DNA of 64,000 bases. Source: Sulfurimonas crateris. Lineage in GTDB: Bacteria; Campylobacterota; Campylobacteria; Campylobacterales; Sulfurimonadaceae. Under the pieces are notes generated by a model. The model worked only from the letters and a program-made list of their open reading frames with translations. It did not search any database and was not told the origin of the DNA. Shown here one piece after another: positions 26,408-35,552 of the stretch; position 1 is the stretch's first letter; every line of letters starts with the position of its first letter. The stretch is taken from NCBI RefSeq assembly GCF_005217605.1, contig NZ_SZPX01000005.1, positions 62,001 to 126,000 on the forward strand. Reading direction: 5' to 3'. The position numbers and the translations under genes were made by a program.

Positions 26408-27061
26408 CTATTTTGATACTATTTTTTTCACGGCTTCTGCACACATGACAAGTCCGAAAGTTCCGGTAACGGCGCTAAAACTGCCCTTCTCTTTTACTTT
26501 TGCATGTTCGGTGCTAAAGATTACTCTGTACTTTTTCTTGAAACCGCGCTTTTTAAGTTCATAACGGATTTTTGAGCCGAACCTGTCACCGTGGCTTTTC
26601 CAGATATCATCTACATGCACTTTAGTCGGATCGACCCTTTTAGCCGAGCCGAATGATGAGATAAGTTTTTTATAGCACTTCTGTGCAAGAGCGAGCTTTG
26701 CTTTTGTGTCATCTATGGCATCAAGCACCACATTATAGGGCTCAAAATCAAAATCCCAAACCCACTGCTCATCTATCTTTGCGTTTATAACCTCTATATG
26801 CGGGTAGTGTTTTTTAAGCGCCTCTACCTTGACCTCTCCCTCATGCAGTTCCGACCACATCTGGCGGTTTTGGTTGCTTTTGTCATAGGCGTCAAAATCA
26901 ACTATCGTAATATGCTCCACACCACTGCGGCTCAAGCAGTCAAGGCAGTGTCCGCCTACCCCTCCGACTCCAAGAAGCAGGACTTTTGCATTTTGAAGTT
27001 TTGAAAAATCATCTCCAAAGAGAGTTTTTATACGCTCATATCTCACTTCTACTCTATCCAC
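26408..27061 (-). CDS. tcdA: tRNA threonylcarbamoyladenosine dehydratase (TcdA-like, ThiF family)
   Basis: A 217-residue E1-like enzyme with the Rossmann motif LLGVGGVGGHCLDCLSRSG, the DFDAYDKSNQNRQ adenylation segment and DAIDDTKAK. TcdA cyclises t6A37 in tRNA to ct6A using ATP. The protein is shorter than E. coli TcdA (268) because the C-terminal membrane helix region is missing. The catalytic part is complete. The start overlaps the surE end by 13 bases. Confidence 0.82.
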   Translation of the reverse strand: MDRVEVRYERIKTLFGDDFSKLQNAKVLLLGVGGVGGHCLDCLSRSGVEHITIVDFDAYDKSNQNRQMWSELHEGEVKVEALKKHYPHIEVINAKIDEQWVWDFDFEPYNVVLDAIDDTKAKLALAQKCYKKLISSFGSAKRVDPTKVHVDDIWKSHGDRFGSKIRYELKKRGFKKKYRVIFSTEHAKVKEKGSFSAVTGTFGLVMCAEAVKKIVSK

Positions 27062-27840
27062 TCTTTAAGCAGACTTATACTTTTATAAGCGCTCATATCA
27101 AGCTGTATCGGCGTTATGGATATATTTCCGGATTTTATAGCCTCATAATCGCTCACACCCTCCTGTCCTTTACGTGCGGAAAAGTTAAGCGGATGCGTTC
27201 CAAGCCAGTAGTACTCCTCACCCCTTGGGTTTCTATGCAGATGTGAGTCGTTTGCGTAGAGCCTGTACCCTGCATAAGTGATAATCATCTTCGGCTCCTC
27301 TATATCAATATTTGGAGGGATGTTTATATTTAAAAACTCTCTCTCGGGAAGAGGAAAAGAGCCATCTTTTATCTTGAGAACAAGCTTTTTAATAGTCTCC
27401 TGAGCCAGAGTAAAATCGCCACCCGGGTCGGTAAAGTCCATCACCTGAGATATGGCGATGGATGGGATGTCATGCAAGACACCCTCCATAGCTCCCGCAG
27501 CAGTTCCTGAGTAGGTAATATCCTCACCCATATTTGAGCCGCGATTAATTCCGCTGATAAGCAAGTCCGGCTTGGAATCAACGAACATCGTACTGAGCGC
27601 GAGATATACGCAGTCACTCGGAGTTCCGTCATCAAGTTTGAAGAAGTTATCCTCAACGCCCACAAAACGAAGGGGACGAATAATGGTAAGCGAGTGCCCG
27701 CATGCAGACTTCTCACTAGCAGGTGCAACCACCGTAACCTCGACATCCTCTATCTCTCTAAGGGCTTCAACTAAGCTCAAAAGTCCTTTTGCCTCATATC
27801 CGTCATCATTTGTTACTAATATTCTGTATCTTTTTTTCAT
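27049..27840 (-). CDS. surE: 5'/3'-nucleotidase SurE
   Basis: A 263-residue metal-dependent nucleotidase with the N-terminal motif ILVTNDDGYEAKGL, GTPSDCVYLAL and SGINRGSNMGEDITYSGTAAGAMEG. It dephosphorylates nucleoside 5'- and 3'-monophosphates and is linked to stationary-phase survival. It heads the minus-strand run and is divergent from the chemoreceptor gene with 71 bases between the two start codons. Confidence 0.96.
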   Translation of the reverse strand: MKKRYRILVTNDDGYEAKGLLSLVEALREIEDVEVTVVAPASEKSACGHSLTIIRPLRFVGVEDNFFKLDDGTPSDCVYLALSTMFVDSKPDLLISGINRGSNMGEDITYSGTAAGAMEGVLHDIPSIAISQVMDFTDPGGDFTLAQETIKKLVLKIKDGSFPLPEREFLNINIPPNIDIEEPKMIITYAGYRLYANDSHLHRNPRGEEYYWLGTHPLNFSARKGQEGVSDYEAIKSGNISITPIQLDMSAYKSISLLKEWIE

Positions 27841-27911
27841 GACGTAATTCTATCATTAAAGTTTAAATTTTTTAATTATGCTTGTGGCATAAAAAATGCT
27901 ACAAACAAAGA

Positions 27912-29045
27912 ATGAAATTATTCCTATTATCAATACTTTTATCTCTGTCCATTTTTGCATCACAAACCTTTGATATTGAAAACAGTTACAATCGTCTAAA
28001 CAGTGAAATAGACAGACTCTCCGTAAATCTAACAACAGAAGAGAAGCTTCTATTGTACTATCTTGTTCTCTCGACCCACGAGAAGATAACGACCGCACTT
28101 TCTCTTGATGAGAGCAAGGCAAAAAGCCTGCAGCAGCTCCAAGAAGAGACATTAAAAACATTTGCAAAACTTCATGAGCACAACGATAGAATAAGCCCCA
28201 AAGAGGTAGAGTTGCTAAGAGAGCTCTACTCCAAGATGAGCCAAAGCGGACTCTCTCTTATAGAAGATCAAGCAAAAAAGAGCTCAGGTGAAGATGTAAA
28301 AGAGAGAGTGGTCTTTAAAGAAAAGATAGTTTACAAAGAAGCAGAGCAAAATAAAACTCCTCTGATCATTGCCGCAGTGCTATCTTTTTTAACTGCTCTT
28401 CTGCTTGGTTACTATCTTATCAGAGCATACTATATAAAAAAGAGAGAAAATGAGATCCAAAAAAATATGCTTGAAAAAGCAGAAGATGAGAGGGAGTCTC
28501 TTTTAGAGGAGCTTATGCATCTAAGAAGAGAACTGGACTCTATCAATACAAAAGAGAGAGAGACTGTTTCAGAAAAAGAGAGCATTATAAGCGAGAACCA
28601 AGCACTTTTAGAAAAAAACCGACAGCTAAGAGAGAGTCTCTTAGAGCTTGAGAATAGATACAGACTTGAGAGTGATATGCTAAATATTAAGATAAAAGAG
28701 GCAGATGAGAAACTCTTATCTTTAGTTGCTGAACATTCACAAGATAAGAGAGAACCCAAAAATGATCTAGAACTTCAAGAGAAGCTCTCATCACTGCAGC
28801 AGCAGAGTCAGGAGATATTTACTATACTAGATAAGATATCTGACATTGCAGATAAGACTAACCTGCTTGCACTCAATGCCGCCATAGAAGCCGCGCGAGC
28901 GGGAGAGCATGGGCGCGGATTTGCCGTTGTAGCGGATGAAGTTAGAAAATTAGCAGACACGACGCACGACACGCTTGGGAGTGCAAAAACAAACATTACT
29001 CTGCTGAGAGATGCTGTATCATCTCTTAAAAACAAAAGCTCTTGA
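27912..29045 (+). CDS. Short methyl-accepting chemotaxis-type protein
   Basis: A 377-residue membrane protein. It starts with a hydrophobic signal/anchor ([16 protein letters not shown]), followed by a helical periplasmic domain of about 130 residues and a transmembrane helix at about 149-172. A coiled coil (about 175-300) and the receptor hairpin tip [20 protein letters not shown] (about 307-327) complete it. The tip, which contacts CheA and CheW, is well conserved, but only about 50 residues follow it, so the return arm is much shorter than in typical receptors. No ribosome binding site is obvious. The signal is not known. Confidence 0.8.
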   Translation: MKLFLLSILLSLSIFASQTFDIENSYNRLNSEIDRLSVNLTTEEKLLLYYLVLSTHEKITTALSLDESKAKSLQQLQEETLKTFAKLHEHNDRISPKEVELLRELYSKMSQSGLSLIEDQAKKSSGEDVKERVVFKEKIVYKEAEQNKTPLIIAAVLSFLTALLLGYYLIRAYYIKKRENEIQKNMLEKAEDERESLLEELMHLRRELDSINTKERETVSEKESIISENQALLEKNRQLRESLLELENRYRLESDMLNIKIKEADEKLLSLVAEHSQDKREPKNDLELQEKLSSLQQQSQEIFTILDKISDIADKTNLLALNAAIEAARAGEHGRGFAVVADEVRKLADTTHDTLGSAKTNITLLRDAVSSLKNKSS

Positions 29046-29054
29046 TGTTATTAC

Positions 29055-29084
29055 TTGACATTATAACTTCTATTAGTGTAAAAT
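29055..29084 (+). promoter_or_regulatory. Sigma-70 promoter of rho
   Basis: TTGACA (29055-29060) and TAAAAT (29079-29084) are 18 bases apart, with TG just before the -10. The leader to rho is about 80 bases, which leaves room for autogenous control, as known for rho in other bacteria. Confidence 0.7.
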
Positions 29085-29171
29085 TGTGGCAATAAAAATT
29101 ACTCTTTCCCTATGCAACATGCAATTTAATATCCACAGGGCAAAATCTAAAAACATTAAGGCAGCTATCCG

Positions 29172-30512
29172 ATGAGTGAGAACACTCCACAACAACCCCG
29201 CAAAAACAAAACTACTAACAACTCAAAGACAAGAACGCACAATCCGGTAAAAGGTGTAAGCGTTGAAGATCTGCGTGTAAAAGGCATAGATGAGCTTACG
29301 ACAATGGCTGTTGAACTAAACATCGACAATCCAAATGAGCTAAAGAGACAGGATCTCATCTTTGAGATACTTAAAGCTCAGACAGAACAGGGAGGATTTA
29401 TCCTCTTTATGGGTATCTTAGAGATCATGCAGGATGGCTACGGTTTTATACGCTCAATTGACAAGAGTTTTGACGAGAGTATAAACGACGCATACGTCTC
29501 CAACACTCAGATACGCCGTTTTGCCCTTCGTAACGGTGACGTCGTAACGGGTCAGGTTCGCCCTCCAAAAGACCAAGAGAGATACTACGCACTTATTAAA
29601 ATAGAGGCCGTAAACGGTCTTCCGCCTGAAGAGAGTAAAAAAAGACCTCTCTTTGAAAACCTCACTCCTCTTTATGCAACAGATCAGATAAAACTAGAAT
29701 ATTATGAAAAAGGTCTAACGGGCCGTATGATGGATCTTTTCGCTCCTATAGGCAAAGGTCAGCGTGGTCTTATCGTCGCACCTCCAAGAAGCGGTAAAAC
29801 AGAACTTTTAAAAGAGATAGCTCACGGTATCACTCACAACCATCCTGAGATCGATCTAATGGTTCTGCTTGTCGATGAGAGACCTGAAGAGGTAACGGAT
29901 ATGGAGAGAAGCGTAAAAGGCGAGGTTTACAGCTCTACATTTGATATGCCTGCCAAAAACCATGTAAAAGTAGCCGAGATGGTCATAGAGAAGGCAAAAA
30001 GACGCGTTGAACTTGGTCGCAATGTAGTTATCCTGCTAGACTCCATCACACGTCTTGCACGTGCTTACAATACTGTAACACCTTCAAGCGGAAAGGTCCT
30101 CTCAGGCGGTGTTGACGCAAATGCGCTTCACAAGCCAAAAAGATTTTTTGGAGCGGCTCGTAACATAGAAAACGGCGGAAGCTTAACCATCATCGCAACA
30201 GCTCTAGTAGATACTGGAAGCAGAATGGACGAGGTCATCTTTGAAGAGTTCAAAGGAACAGGAAACTCCGAGGTCGTACTTGATAGAAAAATCGCTGAGA
30301 GAAGAATATTCCCTGCAATTGATATTCTAAAATCTGGAACAAGAAAAGATGAGCTTCTAATAGGTCCTGAAGTTCTGCAAAAAGTGTTTATCCTTCGTCA
30401 GATGATACACAAACAGGAAAATGAGATAGAAGCGCTCAAGTTTGTCTACTCTACAATGGGCAAAAAAGCTACGAACGAAGAGTTCCTTGAAAGTATGAAT
30501 ACCAATCAGTAA
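29172..30512 (+). CDS. rho: Transcription termination factor Rho
   Basis: A hexameric RNA helicase ending transcription at C-rich untranslated RNA. The 446-residue protein has an N-terminal helical domain after a basic, asparagine-rich tail (residues 1-30), an RNA-binding cold-shock fold ([20 protein letters not shown]) and the ATPase core with Walker [16 protein letters not shown]. Walker B lies in [16 protein letters not shown], and the Q/R-loop regions follow. The length is close to the family norm with a short N-terminal extension. Confidence 0.97.
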   Translation: MSENTPQQPRKNKTTNNSKTRTHNPVKGVSVEDLRVKGIDELTTMAVELNIDNPNELKRQDLIFEILKAQTEQGGFILFMGILEIMQDGYGFIRSIDKSFDESINDAYVSNTQIRRFALRNGDVVTGQVRPPKDQERYYALIKIEAVNGLPPEESKKRPLFENLTPLYATDQIKLEYYEKGLTGRMMDLFAPIGKGQRGLIVAPPRSGKTELLKEIAHGITHNHPEIDLMVLLVDERPEEVTDMERSVKGEVYSSTFDMPAKNHVKVAEMVIEKAKRRVELGRNVVILLDSITRLARAYNTVTPSSGKVLSGGVDANALHKPKRFFGAARNIENGGSLTIIATALVDTGSRMDEVIFEEFKGTGNSEVVLDRKIAERRIFPAIDILKSGTRKDELLIGPEVLQKVFILRQMIHKQENEIEALKFVYSTMGKKATNEEFLESMNTNQ

Positions 30513-30560
30513 TGACGAAGTCAGATTTCTCGCCTTTAGGCGTAGCTTCAGTGAGAGGAA

Positions 30561-30593
30561 TTTGTCAAGGGATTCACTTCCTTGACAAAGGAG
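30561..30593 (+). promoter_or_regulatory. Hairpin touching the murI ribosome binding site
   Basis: TTTGTCAAGG (30561-30570) and CCTTGACAAA (30580-30589) form a perfect 10-bp stem with a nine-base loop. The ribosome binding site AAGGAG (30588-30593) shares its first two bases with the stem, seven bases before the murI GTG. The stem could end rho transcripts, or limit murI translation. There is no T-run after it. Confidence 0.55.
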
Positions 30594-30600
30594 AAAAAGA

Positions 30601-31344
30601 GTGAAGGTCGGAGTATTTGACAGCGGCATCGGCGGCTTAACTGTTGTAAAATCACTGCTTGAGCATCGTCTTTTTGAAGAGATCATCTACTTTGGTGACA
30701 CTGCCAGAGTCCCTTACGGTATAAAAGATAAGACTACCATTATACGCTACGCAATAGAGGCCGTAGAGTTTTTCAAAAACTTTGAACTAGATATGATAAT
30801 CGTCGCGTGTAATACGGTGAGCGCACATGCGCTTGATGAGATGAGAGATGTGTCTTCATGCCCTGTTATAGGTGTTGTTGAAGCCGGTATCTTGGCAACG
30901 GCAAATGCGCTTAAGAGCAAAGATGCAAATATTCTAATCCTTGGAACGAAAGCTACAATAAACTCTAAGGCTTATGAGATCGGATTAAGAGCAGAGGGTT
31001 TTAACAATCTTCAGGCAAAGGCGACGGGACTTTTTGTTCCTATGGTTGAAGAGGAGATCTATGAGGGCGAAGTTTTAGAGGCTACTTTTAGACACTATTT
31101 TAAAGAGATATTATTGCCAGATGCAATAATACTGGGCTGCACTCACTTTCCTCTTATCTCAAAATCTCTGCAAGATCACTTCAGCAAAAAAAGCATACTT
31201 ATCCACTCGGGAGACGCAATAGTCGAATATCTTGAGAGAGAGTTTGATTTTAGTAAAAAATATGATGAGCCAAAGTTAGAGTTTTTTGCTTCTGAGAGCC
31301 CTGAATCGCTTAGAAATATAGCCAAAAAATGGCTTCTTATTTAG
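30601..31344 (+). CDS. murI: Glutamate racemase
   Basis: Makes D-glutamate for peptidoglycan. The 247-residue cytosolic enzyme starts with GTG. The opening VGVFDSGIGGLTVVKSL holds the catalytic Asp/Ser, the two catalytic cysteines are in IVACNTVSAHA and ILGCTHFPLI, and FGDTARVPYG is also standard. A hairpin abuts the ribosome binding site. A strong inverted repeat follows the gene. Confidence 0.96.
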   Translation: MKVGVFDSGIGGLTVVKSLLEHRLFEEIIYFGDTARVPYGIKDKTTIIRYAIEAVEFFKNFELDMIIVACNTVSAHALDEMRDVSSCPVIGVVEAGILATANALKSKDANILILGTKATINSKAYEIGLRAEGFNNLQAKATGLFVPMVEEEIYEGEVLEATFRHYFKEILLPDAIILGCTHFPLISKSLQDHFSKKSILIHSGDAIVEYLEREFDFSKKYDEPKLEFFASESPESLRNIAKKWLLI

Positions 31345-31357
31345 GGGAGGGGTAAAA

Positions 31358-31383
31358 TTTATTCCAGAGATTTCTGGAATAAA
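31358..31383. terminator. Bidirectional terminator between murI and the lysine-rich gene
   Basis: TTTATTCCAGA (31358-31368) and TCTGGAATAAA (31373-31383) form a perfect 11-bp stem with a GATT loop, in the 51 bases between two convergent stop codons. On the minus strand it is followed by an interrupted T-rich stretch; on the plus strand there is no T-run. Confidence 0.7.
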
Positions 31384-31395
31384 GTGTAGTTAAAA

Positions 31396-31587
31396 CTACT
31401 TTGCTATCTTCTTTGCTACTTTTTTTGCCAGCTTTTTAGCATCTTTCTTAGCTGTTAGACCTTTTTTAGCAACTTTTTTCGCTACTTTTTTGGTAGCTTT
31501 TTTAATATCTTTTTTAGCGATATCTGCTTTTTTGGTAGCTTTCTTTGCTACTTTTTTAATAACTTTCTTATCTAGTACTTTTGCCAT
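31396..31587 (-). CDS. Lysine-rich histone H1-like protein
   Basis: A 63-residue protein with 28 lysines, 13 of the pairs spaced mostly every four residues in an AKK/VKK/TKK pattern. There are no aromatic residues, and hydrophobic residues are limited to A, V, I and L. Such composition resembles bacterial histone H1-like proteins (Hc1-type tails) that bind and compact DNA. GGAG precedes the ATG and a strong promoter lies upstream, so abundant expression is likely. A DNA-binding role is inference from composition only; a ribosome- or polyphosphate-binding role is also possible. Confidence 0.75.
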   Translation of the reverse strand: MAKVLDKKVIKKVAKKATKKADIAKKDIKKATKKVAKKVAKKGLTAKKDAKKLAKKVAKKIAK

Positions 31588-31637
31588 TTAGGACTCCTTT
31601 AATTTTTTACTACTAAAAATAGTAATAATTTATAGGC

Positions 31638-31666
31638 ATTATATATTTTATATAGCCTATTGTCAA
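31638..31666 (-). promoter_or_regulatory. Consensus sigma-70 promoter of the lysine-rich gene
   Basis: On the minus strand TTGACA (31666-31661) and TATAAT (31643-31638) are exactly 17 bases apart, a full-consensus promoter. On the plus strand TTGTCA (31660-31665) and TATAAT (31685-31690), 19 apart, form a possible divergent promoter for the helix-turn-helix-like gene, sharing the same -35 bases. Confidence 0.8.
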
Positions 31667-31723
31667 GTTTATATAGAGATACGCTATAATTTCATATAAA
31701 TAACAAACTATTAAAGAGAGTCT

Positions 31724-32014
31724 ATGACATTTATCGATTTTAAAAAACTACTCCTTGATGCGGATATAACTCTGCCAAAATTCAGCAAACTTATAAAAGT
31801 TAGTGAAAAAAATATCCAAGCCTATAAAAAGAAAAAAGAGGTGCCCAACACTATTGCCGTTATAGCCGCATGTTTTGCATCAATGAAAAGTGCCGATCTC
31901 GATTACAAAGAGGTTGTTGAGCTGCTACAGCTGCAAGCCAAAACAAAAAAAGGGGTCGGCTTCGCCAAAAAGGTCTCTAAAGAGAAAGAGGCAGGCAAAG
32001 ATTCTTTGTTATGA
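31724..32014 (+). CDS. Small helix-turn-helix-like protein
   Basis: A 96-residue protein whose middle, LPKFSKLIKVSEKNIQAYKKKKEVPNTIAVIAACFA, fits a Cro/XRE-type helix-turn-helix. The first helices begin at FIDFKKLLLDADITLPKF. The lysine-rich tail (about 72-96) lacks a domain. It is divergent from the lysine-rich histone-like gene with a shared promoter region, so it might control that gene. AAAGAGAG precedes the ATG. Family membership is not certain. Confidence 0.65.
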   Translation: MTFIDFKKLLLDADITLPKFSKLIKVSEKNIQAYKKKKEVPNTIAVIAACFASMKSADLDYKEVVELLQLQAKTKKGVGFAKKVSKEKEAGKDSLL

Positions 32015-32056
32015 ATCTGTAACATTTCTGAAATAATCAGGCGTTAATATTGCGCT

Positions 32057-33817
32057 ATGAAACTAGAACTTCCTAAAAAATGGATACGCAACCTAAAAAC
32101 TTTAGATGTTGCCTTTCAGCCTATAGTAAATATTCATACCGGAAAGATATTTGCAGTTGAAGCACTCCTTAGAAACTACAAAGAGGTCGGCTTTAACTCT
32201 ATTTTTGAACTCTTTGATGAAGTATATGAAGACAACCTGCTCTACTCGTTCGACTTAAAGCTCAGGAAAAAAGCTCTTAAAAAGCTCACAGACGTAGTGG
32301 ACTATGAAAATATAAAACTCTTTTACAACCTAGACAATAGACTTCTTGAGATGCCCAACTTTAAACATGGAAATACAGGCAAACTCTTAAAGCAATACGG
32401 TATTTCCAAAAACAGCATCTGTTTTGAGATATCAGAGAGGCATGAGATATCTAACAGTTCAAGGATGCAAGAGGTCTTAGAGCATTATAAAAGCGAGGAT
32501 TTCTGTATAGCCATTGATGACTTTGGAGTCGGTTATTCAGGCTATAAGCTTCTTTACGAGAGCAGACCCGACATCATAAAAATAGACAGATTTTTCCTAA
32601 GCGACATACAAAAAGATGTGAAAAAAAAGCTTATGGCAAGAAGCATCACTCATTTGGCAGTTCAGCTTGGCATAAAAGTGATCGCCGAGGGAATCGAGAG
32701 CAAAGAGGAGCTTCTTACCTGCAGAGACATAGGATGCCATTTTGTTCAAGGATATTTTATTCAAAGACCTACTCTTGAGGCATCTGAAATATTAAGCGAA
32801 TATCCTCATATTTTAGATATCTTAAGCAGTGAAAAAAGAGCTACAGAGAGTAGTTGCAAAATAGAAGCATTTATAGACAAAAAGCCTCCCTTTACTATAA
32901 ACACCGAGATGAGAAGCGTTGTAGAGTATTTTCAAAAAAACCCTCAAGCGGAGACCGTTATTATAGTAAACTCACATAACGAACCGGTAGGCATTTTGCA
33001 AGAGAATAAGATCAAAGAGTTTATCTACTCCCCTTACGGAAGGTCGCTGCTCACAAATAACGGTGCTAAAAAATCAAAGCTGATAAATCTTATAGAGGCG
33101 TGCGGGATAACAGAGATAAACTGCAATATATCTACAATTATCGAGCTCTTTTCAAACAACTCAGAATCTATCGGTATCATTCTTACAAACAACTCTAAAT
33201 ATTACGGCTTTTTATCTGCAAGAGCAATAATCTCGATAATGAACGAACAGAACATCATTCACGCAAGAGAGCAGAACCCTCTGACAAAACTTCCCGGAAA
33301 CTCTATGATAGAAAAACTGATGGCAGAGATCATAGAGAGCGAAAAAACTTATATTTTGTGCTACTTTGATCTAGACAACTTTAAAGCCTTTAATGATGTA
33401 TACGGCTTTAGAAATGGAGACAGAGCCATCATCCTTTTTGCAGATATTTTAAGAAAAAATCTATCGCTAGAGTTTTTCAAAGGGCATATCGGAGGAGATG
33501 ATTTTTTTGTAGCAGTTGAAGCAGATGATGAGAATGAGGAAAAGTATATAAAAACACTCTCCAAAATAGTTAAAAAATTTGAATATGACGCAAGAGAACT
33601 ATACTCAAAAGAGGATAAAGAGAACGGGTATATAATATCAACGGACAGGGATGGAAATAAAAAAAAGTTTCCTCTACTCTGCGTAAGCGCATCACTGCTA
33701 ATAGTGAGAAACGGCACAAATAAAAGAAGCGCAGATAGTATCAATACTATTTTATCCATTCAAAAAAAAGTTGCAAAACAGGACAGTAGTCATATCTCCA
33801 TCAGTTGTCTGTTATGA
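32057..33817 (+). CDS. EAL-CBS-GGDEF cyclic-di-GMP protein
   Basis: A 586-residue cytosolic protein. Residues 1-245 form an EAL phosphodiesterase domain with the motifs EALLR, IAIDDFGVGYSGYKLL, IKIDRFFL and EGIESKEEL all in place, so c-di-GMP hydrolysis is likely. A CBS-type pair follows (about 265-395; ETVIIVNSHNEPVGILQENKIKEF). The C-terminal GGDEF domain has GGDDF in place of GGDEF and a normal-looking FDLDNFKAFND. The order EAL first and GGDEF last is the reverse of the usual. Whether it cyclises GTP is unclear. Confidence 0.88.
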   Translation: MKLELPKKWIRNLKTLDVAFQPIVNIHTGKIFAVEALLRNYKEVGFNSIFELFDEVYEDNLLYSFDLKLRKKALKKLTDVVDYENIKLFYNLDNRLLEMPNFKHGNTGKLLKQYGISKNSICFEISERHEISNSSRMQEVLEHYKSEDFCIAIDDFGVGYSGYKLLYESRPDIIKIDRFFLSDIQKDVKKKLMARSITHLAVQLGIKVIAEGIESKEELLTCRDIGCHFVQGYFIQRPTLEASEILSEYPHILDILSSEKRATESSCKIEAFIDKKPPFTINTEMRSVVEYFQKNPQAETVIIVNSHNEPVGILQENKIKEFIYSPYGRSLLTNNGAKKSKLINLIEACGITEINCNISTIIELFSNNSESIGIILTNNSKYYGFLSARAIISIMNEQNIIHAREQNPLTKLPGNSMIEKLMAEIIESEKTYILCYFDLDNFKAFNDVYGFRNGDRAIILFADILRKNLSLEFFKGHIGGDDFFVAVEADDENEEKYIKTLSKIVKKFEYDARELYSKEDKENGYIISTDRDGNKKKFPLLCVSASLLIVRNGTNKRSADSINTILSIQKKVAKQDSSHISISCLL

Positions 33818-33869
33818 TTTTTTAACCCTATAAATGTTAAAATCTCTCAACTAAAGACGGAGAGTATAT

Positions 33870-35552
33870 GTGAGAGCAAGTTCAGAAGTATTAGCAAGAA
33901 AATATAGACCAAAAAACTTTGACGAGCTAATAGGTCAAGATACCATTTCTCAAACCCTCTCGCTTGCACTAGATGCCAACAGGCTCTCTCACGCATACCT
34001 CTTTTCAGGTCTTAGAGGAAGCGGTAAAACTTCAACCGCCCGCATATTTGCAAAAGCTCTAATCTGTGAGACGGGTATAACCCATCAGCCCTGCGGAAGC
34101 TGCCAAAACTGCGTAGACTCTCTTGAGAACCGCCATATCGATATAGTCGAGATGGATGGAGCATCATCGAGAAAAATAGATGACATCAGAGATCTTATAG
34201 AACAGACAAAATATAAACCATCAAGTGCTAGATTTAAGATATTTATTATCGATGAAGTGCATATGCTTACAAAAGAGGCGTTTAATGCACTGCTAAAAAC
34301 GCTTGAAGAGCCGCCCTCTTATGTAAAGTTCATACTTGCTACCACTGATCCTCTAAAACTCCCTGCAACTATACTGAGCCGTACACAGCACTTTAGATTT
34401 AAATCAATCGCCACAAATAAAGTTGTTGACCATCTGGCTCACATACTAAATCTTGAGGGCATCAAATATGAGAGCGACGCTCTAGAGATACTAGCAAGAA
34501 GCGGAAGCGGAAGCCTAAGAGACACTCTAACACTGCTTGACCAAGCTATAATCTACTCAAAAAACCACGTAGATGTACGCACGGTTACAGATATGCTCGG
34601 ACTTGTTGATCCAGACTTCATTAGCAAGCTCTTTAGAGCCGTGTTTGCAAAAGATTATGCCGCACTTGTAGAGTTTACGAAGATATTAGAAGAGTATGAA
34701 GCTGAGATGGTCGTAGATGAGCTTATTGCCTACCTAAAAGAGAGAATGTACGCAGGCGATGCTCTCTACTCGACTCTTGTTCTTGATAGATTTTTCAGGA
34801 TACTAAGTGATTCCAAATATCTCTTTAGCATAAATGCCGACGGCTCTTTTGTTCTCTCGCTTATATTTTTCAAGATGATAGAAGCGCTTCGCATAAAAGA
34901 GGTAGACCAGATGATAGAATCTCTCCAAAAAGAGATACAAAGGCCATCAATCTCATGCGCCGCACCTGTGCTGCAAAACAGCGAGCAGACTCAAGTTGAA
35001 GAGAAAAAAGAGAGTGAGCCTGCAGGCGAACAAAAAGCAGAAGAGCCCTCAGCATCCATAAACCCTTATGCAAAAATGTTTGAAGAGCTAATAGCAAAAC
35101 TAAAAGACAGAAGTCCCGAACTTGGCGAGTGTTTTGAGAAAAGCATCTACTTTATCTCCTTTGAGAACAACACGCTTACATGGGAGAGCTGTGCGAAGGG
35201 TGATTGTAAAAAAGTTCTTACGCACGGATATTCAGTTGTAAAACAGTTTGTCAGAGAGATTTTCGGATTTGAGACAAAAATAAAACATGAGCCCTGCACA
35301 AAAACAGACGATGATAAACAAGAGGAGCAAAAAGAGAGCGCTCCAAAAGAGGCAGAAGCCAAGCAGTATGAGCAATCAACCTCGATGATAGAAGATGCTG
35401 AGATGGGCGGGAGTGCAAGCTGTGTCACAAACTGTCAAAGCAGCGACACTACCAGAGAGATAGATGCCGCAGAGATCAAAGATGAACCTATGGTCCAAAA
35501 GGCGATCGAGCTTTTTGAAGCTAAAAAGATGATTATTCAGTCAAAGATCTAG
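33870..35552 (+). CDS. dnaX: DNA polymerase III subunit gamma/tau
   Basis: The clamp-loader ATPase of the replisome. The 560-residue protein begins with GTG (GGAG upstream). It has Walker A GLRGSGKTSTARIFAKAL, a zinc module (CETGITHQPCGSCQNC), DEVHML and the SRT arginine finger in LSRTQHF. After the clamp-loader domains (about 1-345) comes an acidic, low-complexity linker and a tau-like C-terminal part. A run of six A at 35004-35009 might allow a shorter gamma form. The end overlaps the convergent kinase gene by four bases. Confidence 0.95.
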   Translation: MRASSEVLARKYRPKNFDELIGQDTISQTLSLALDANRLSHAYLFSGLRGSGKTSTARIFAKALICETGITHQPCGSCQNCVDSLENRHIDIVEMDGASSRKIDDIRDLIEQTKYKPSSARFKIFIIDEVHMLTKEAFNALLKTLEEPPSYVKFILATTDPLKLPATILSRTQHFRFKSIATNKVVDHLAHILNLEGIKYESDALEILARSGSGSLRDTLTLLDQAIIYSKNHVDVRTVTDMLGLVDPDFISKLFRAVFAKDYAALVEFTKILEEYEAEMVVDELIAYLKERMYAGDALYSTLVLDRFFRILSDSKYLFSINADGSFVLSLIFFKMIEALRIKEVDQMIESLQKEIQRPSISCAAPVLQNSEQTQVEEKKESEPAGEQKAEEPSASINPYAKMFEELIAKLKDRSPELGECFEKSIYFISFENNTLTWESCAKGDCKKVLTHGYSVVKQFVREIFGFETKIKHEPCTKTDDDKQEEQKESAPKEAEAKQYEQSTSMIEDAEMGGSASCVTNCQSSDTTREIDAAEIKDEPMVQKAIELFEAKKMIIQSKI

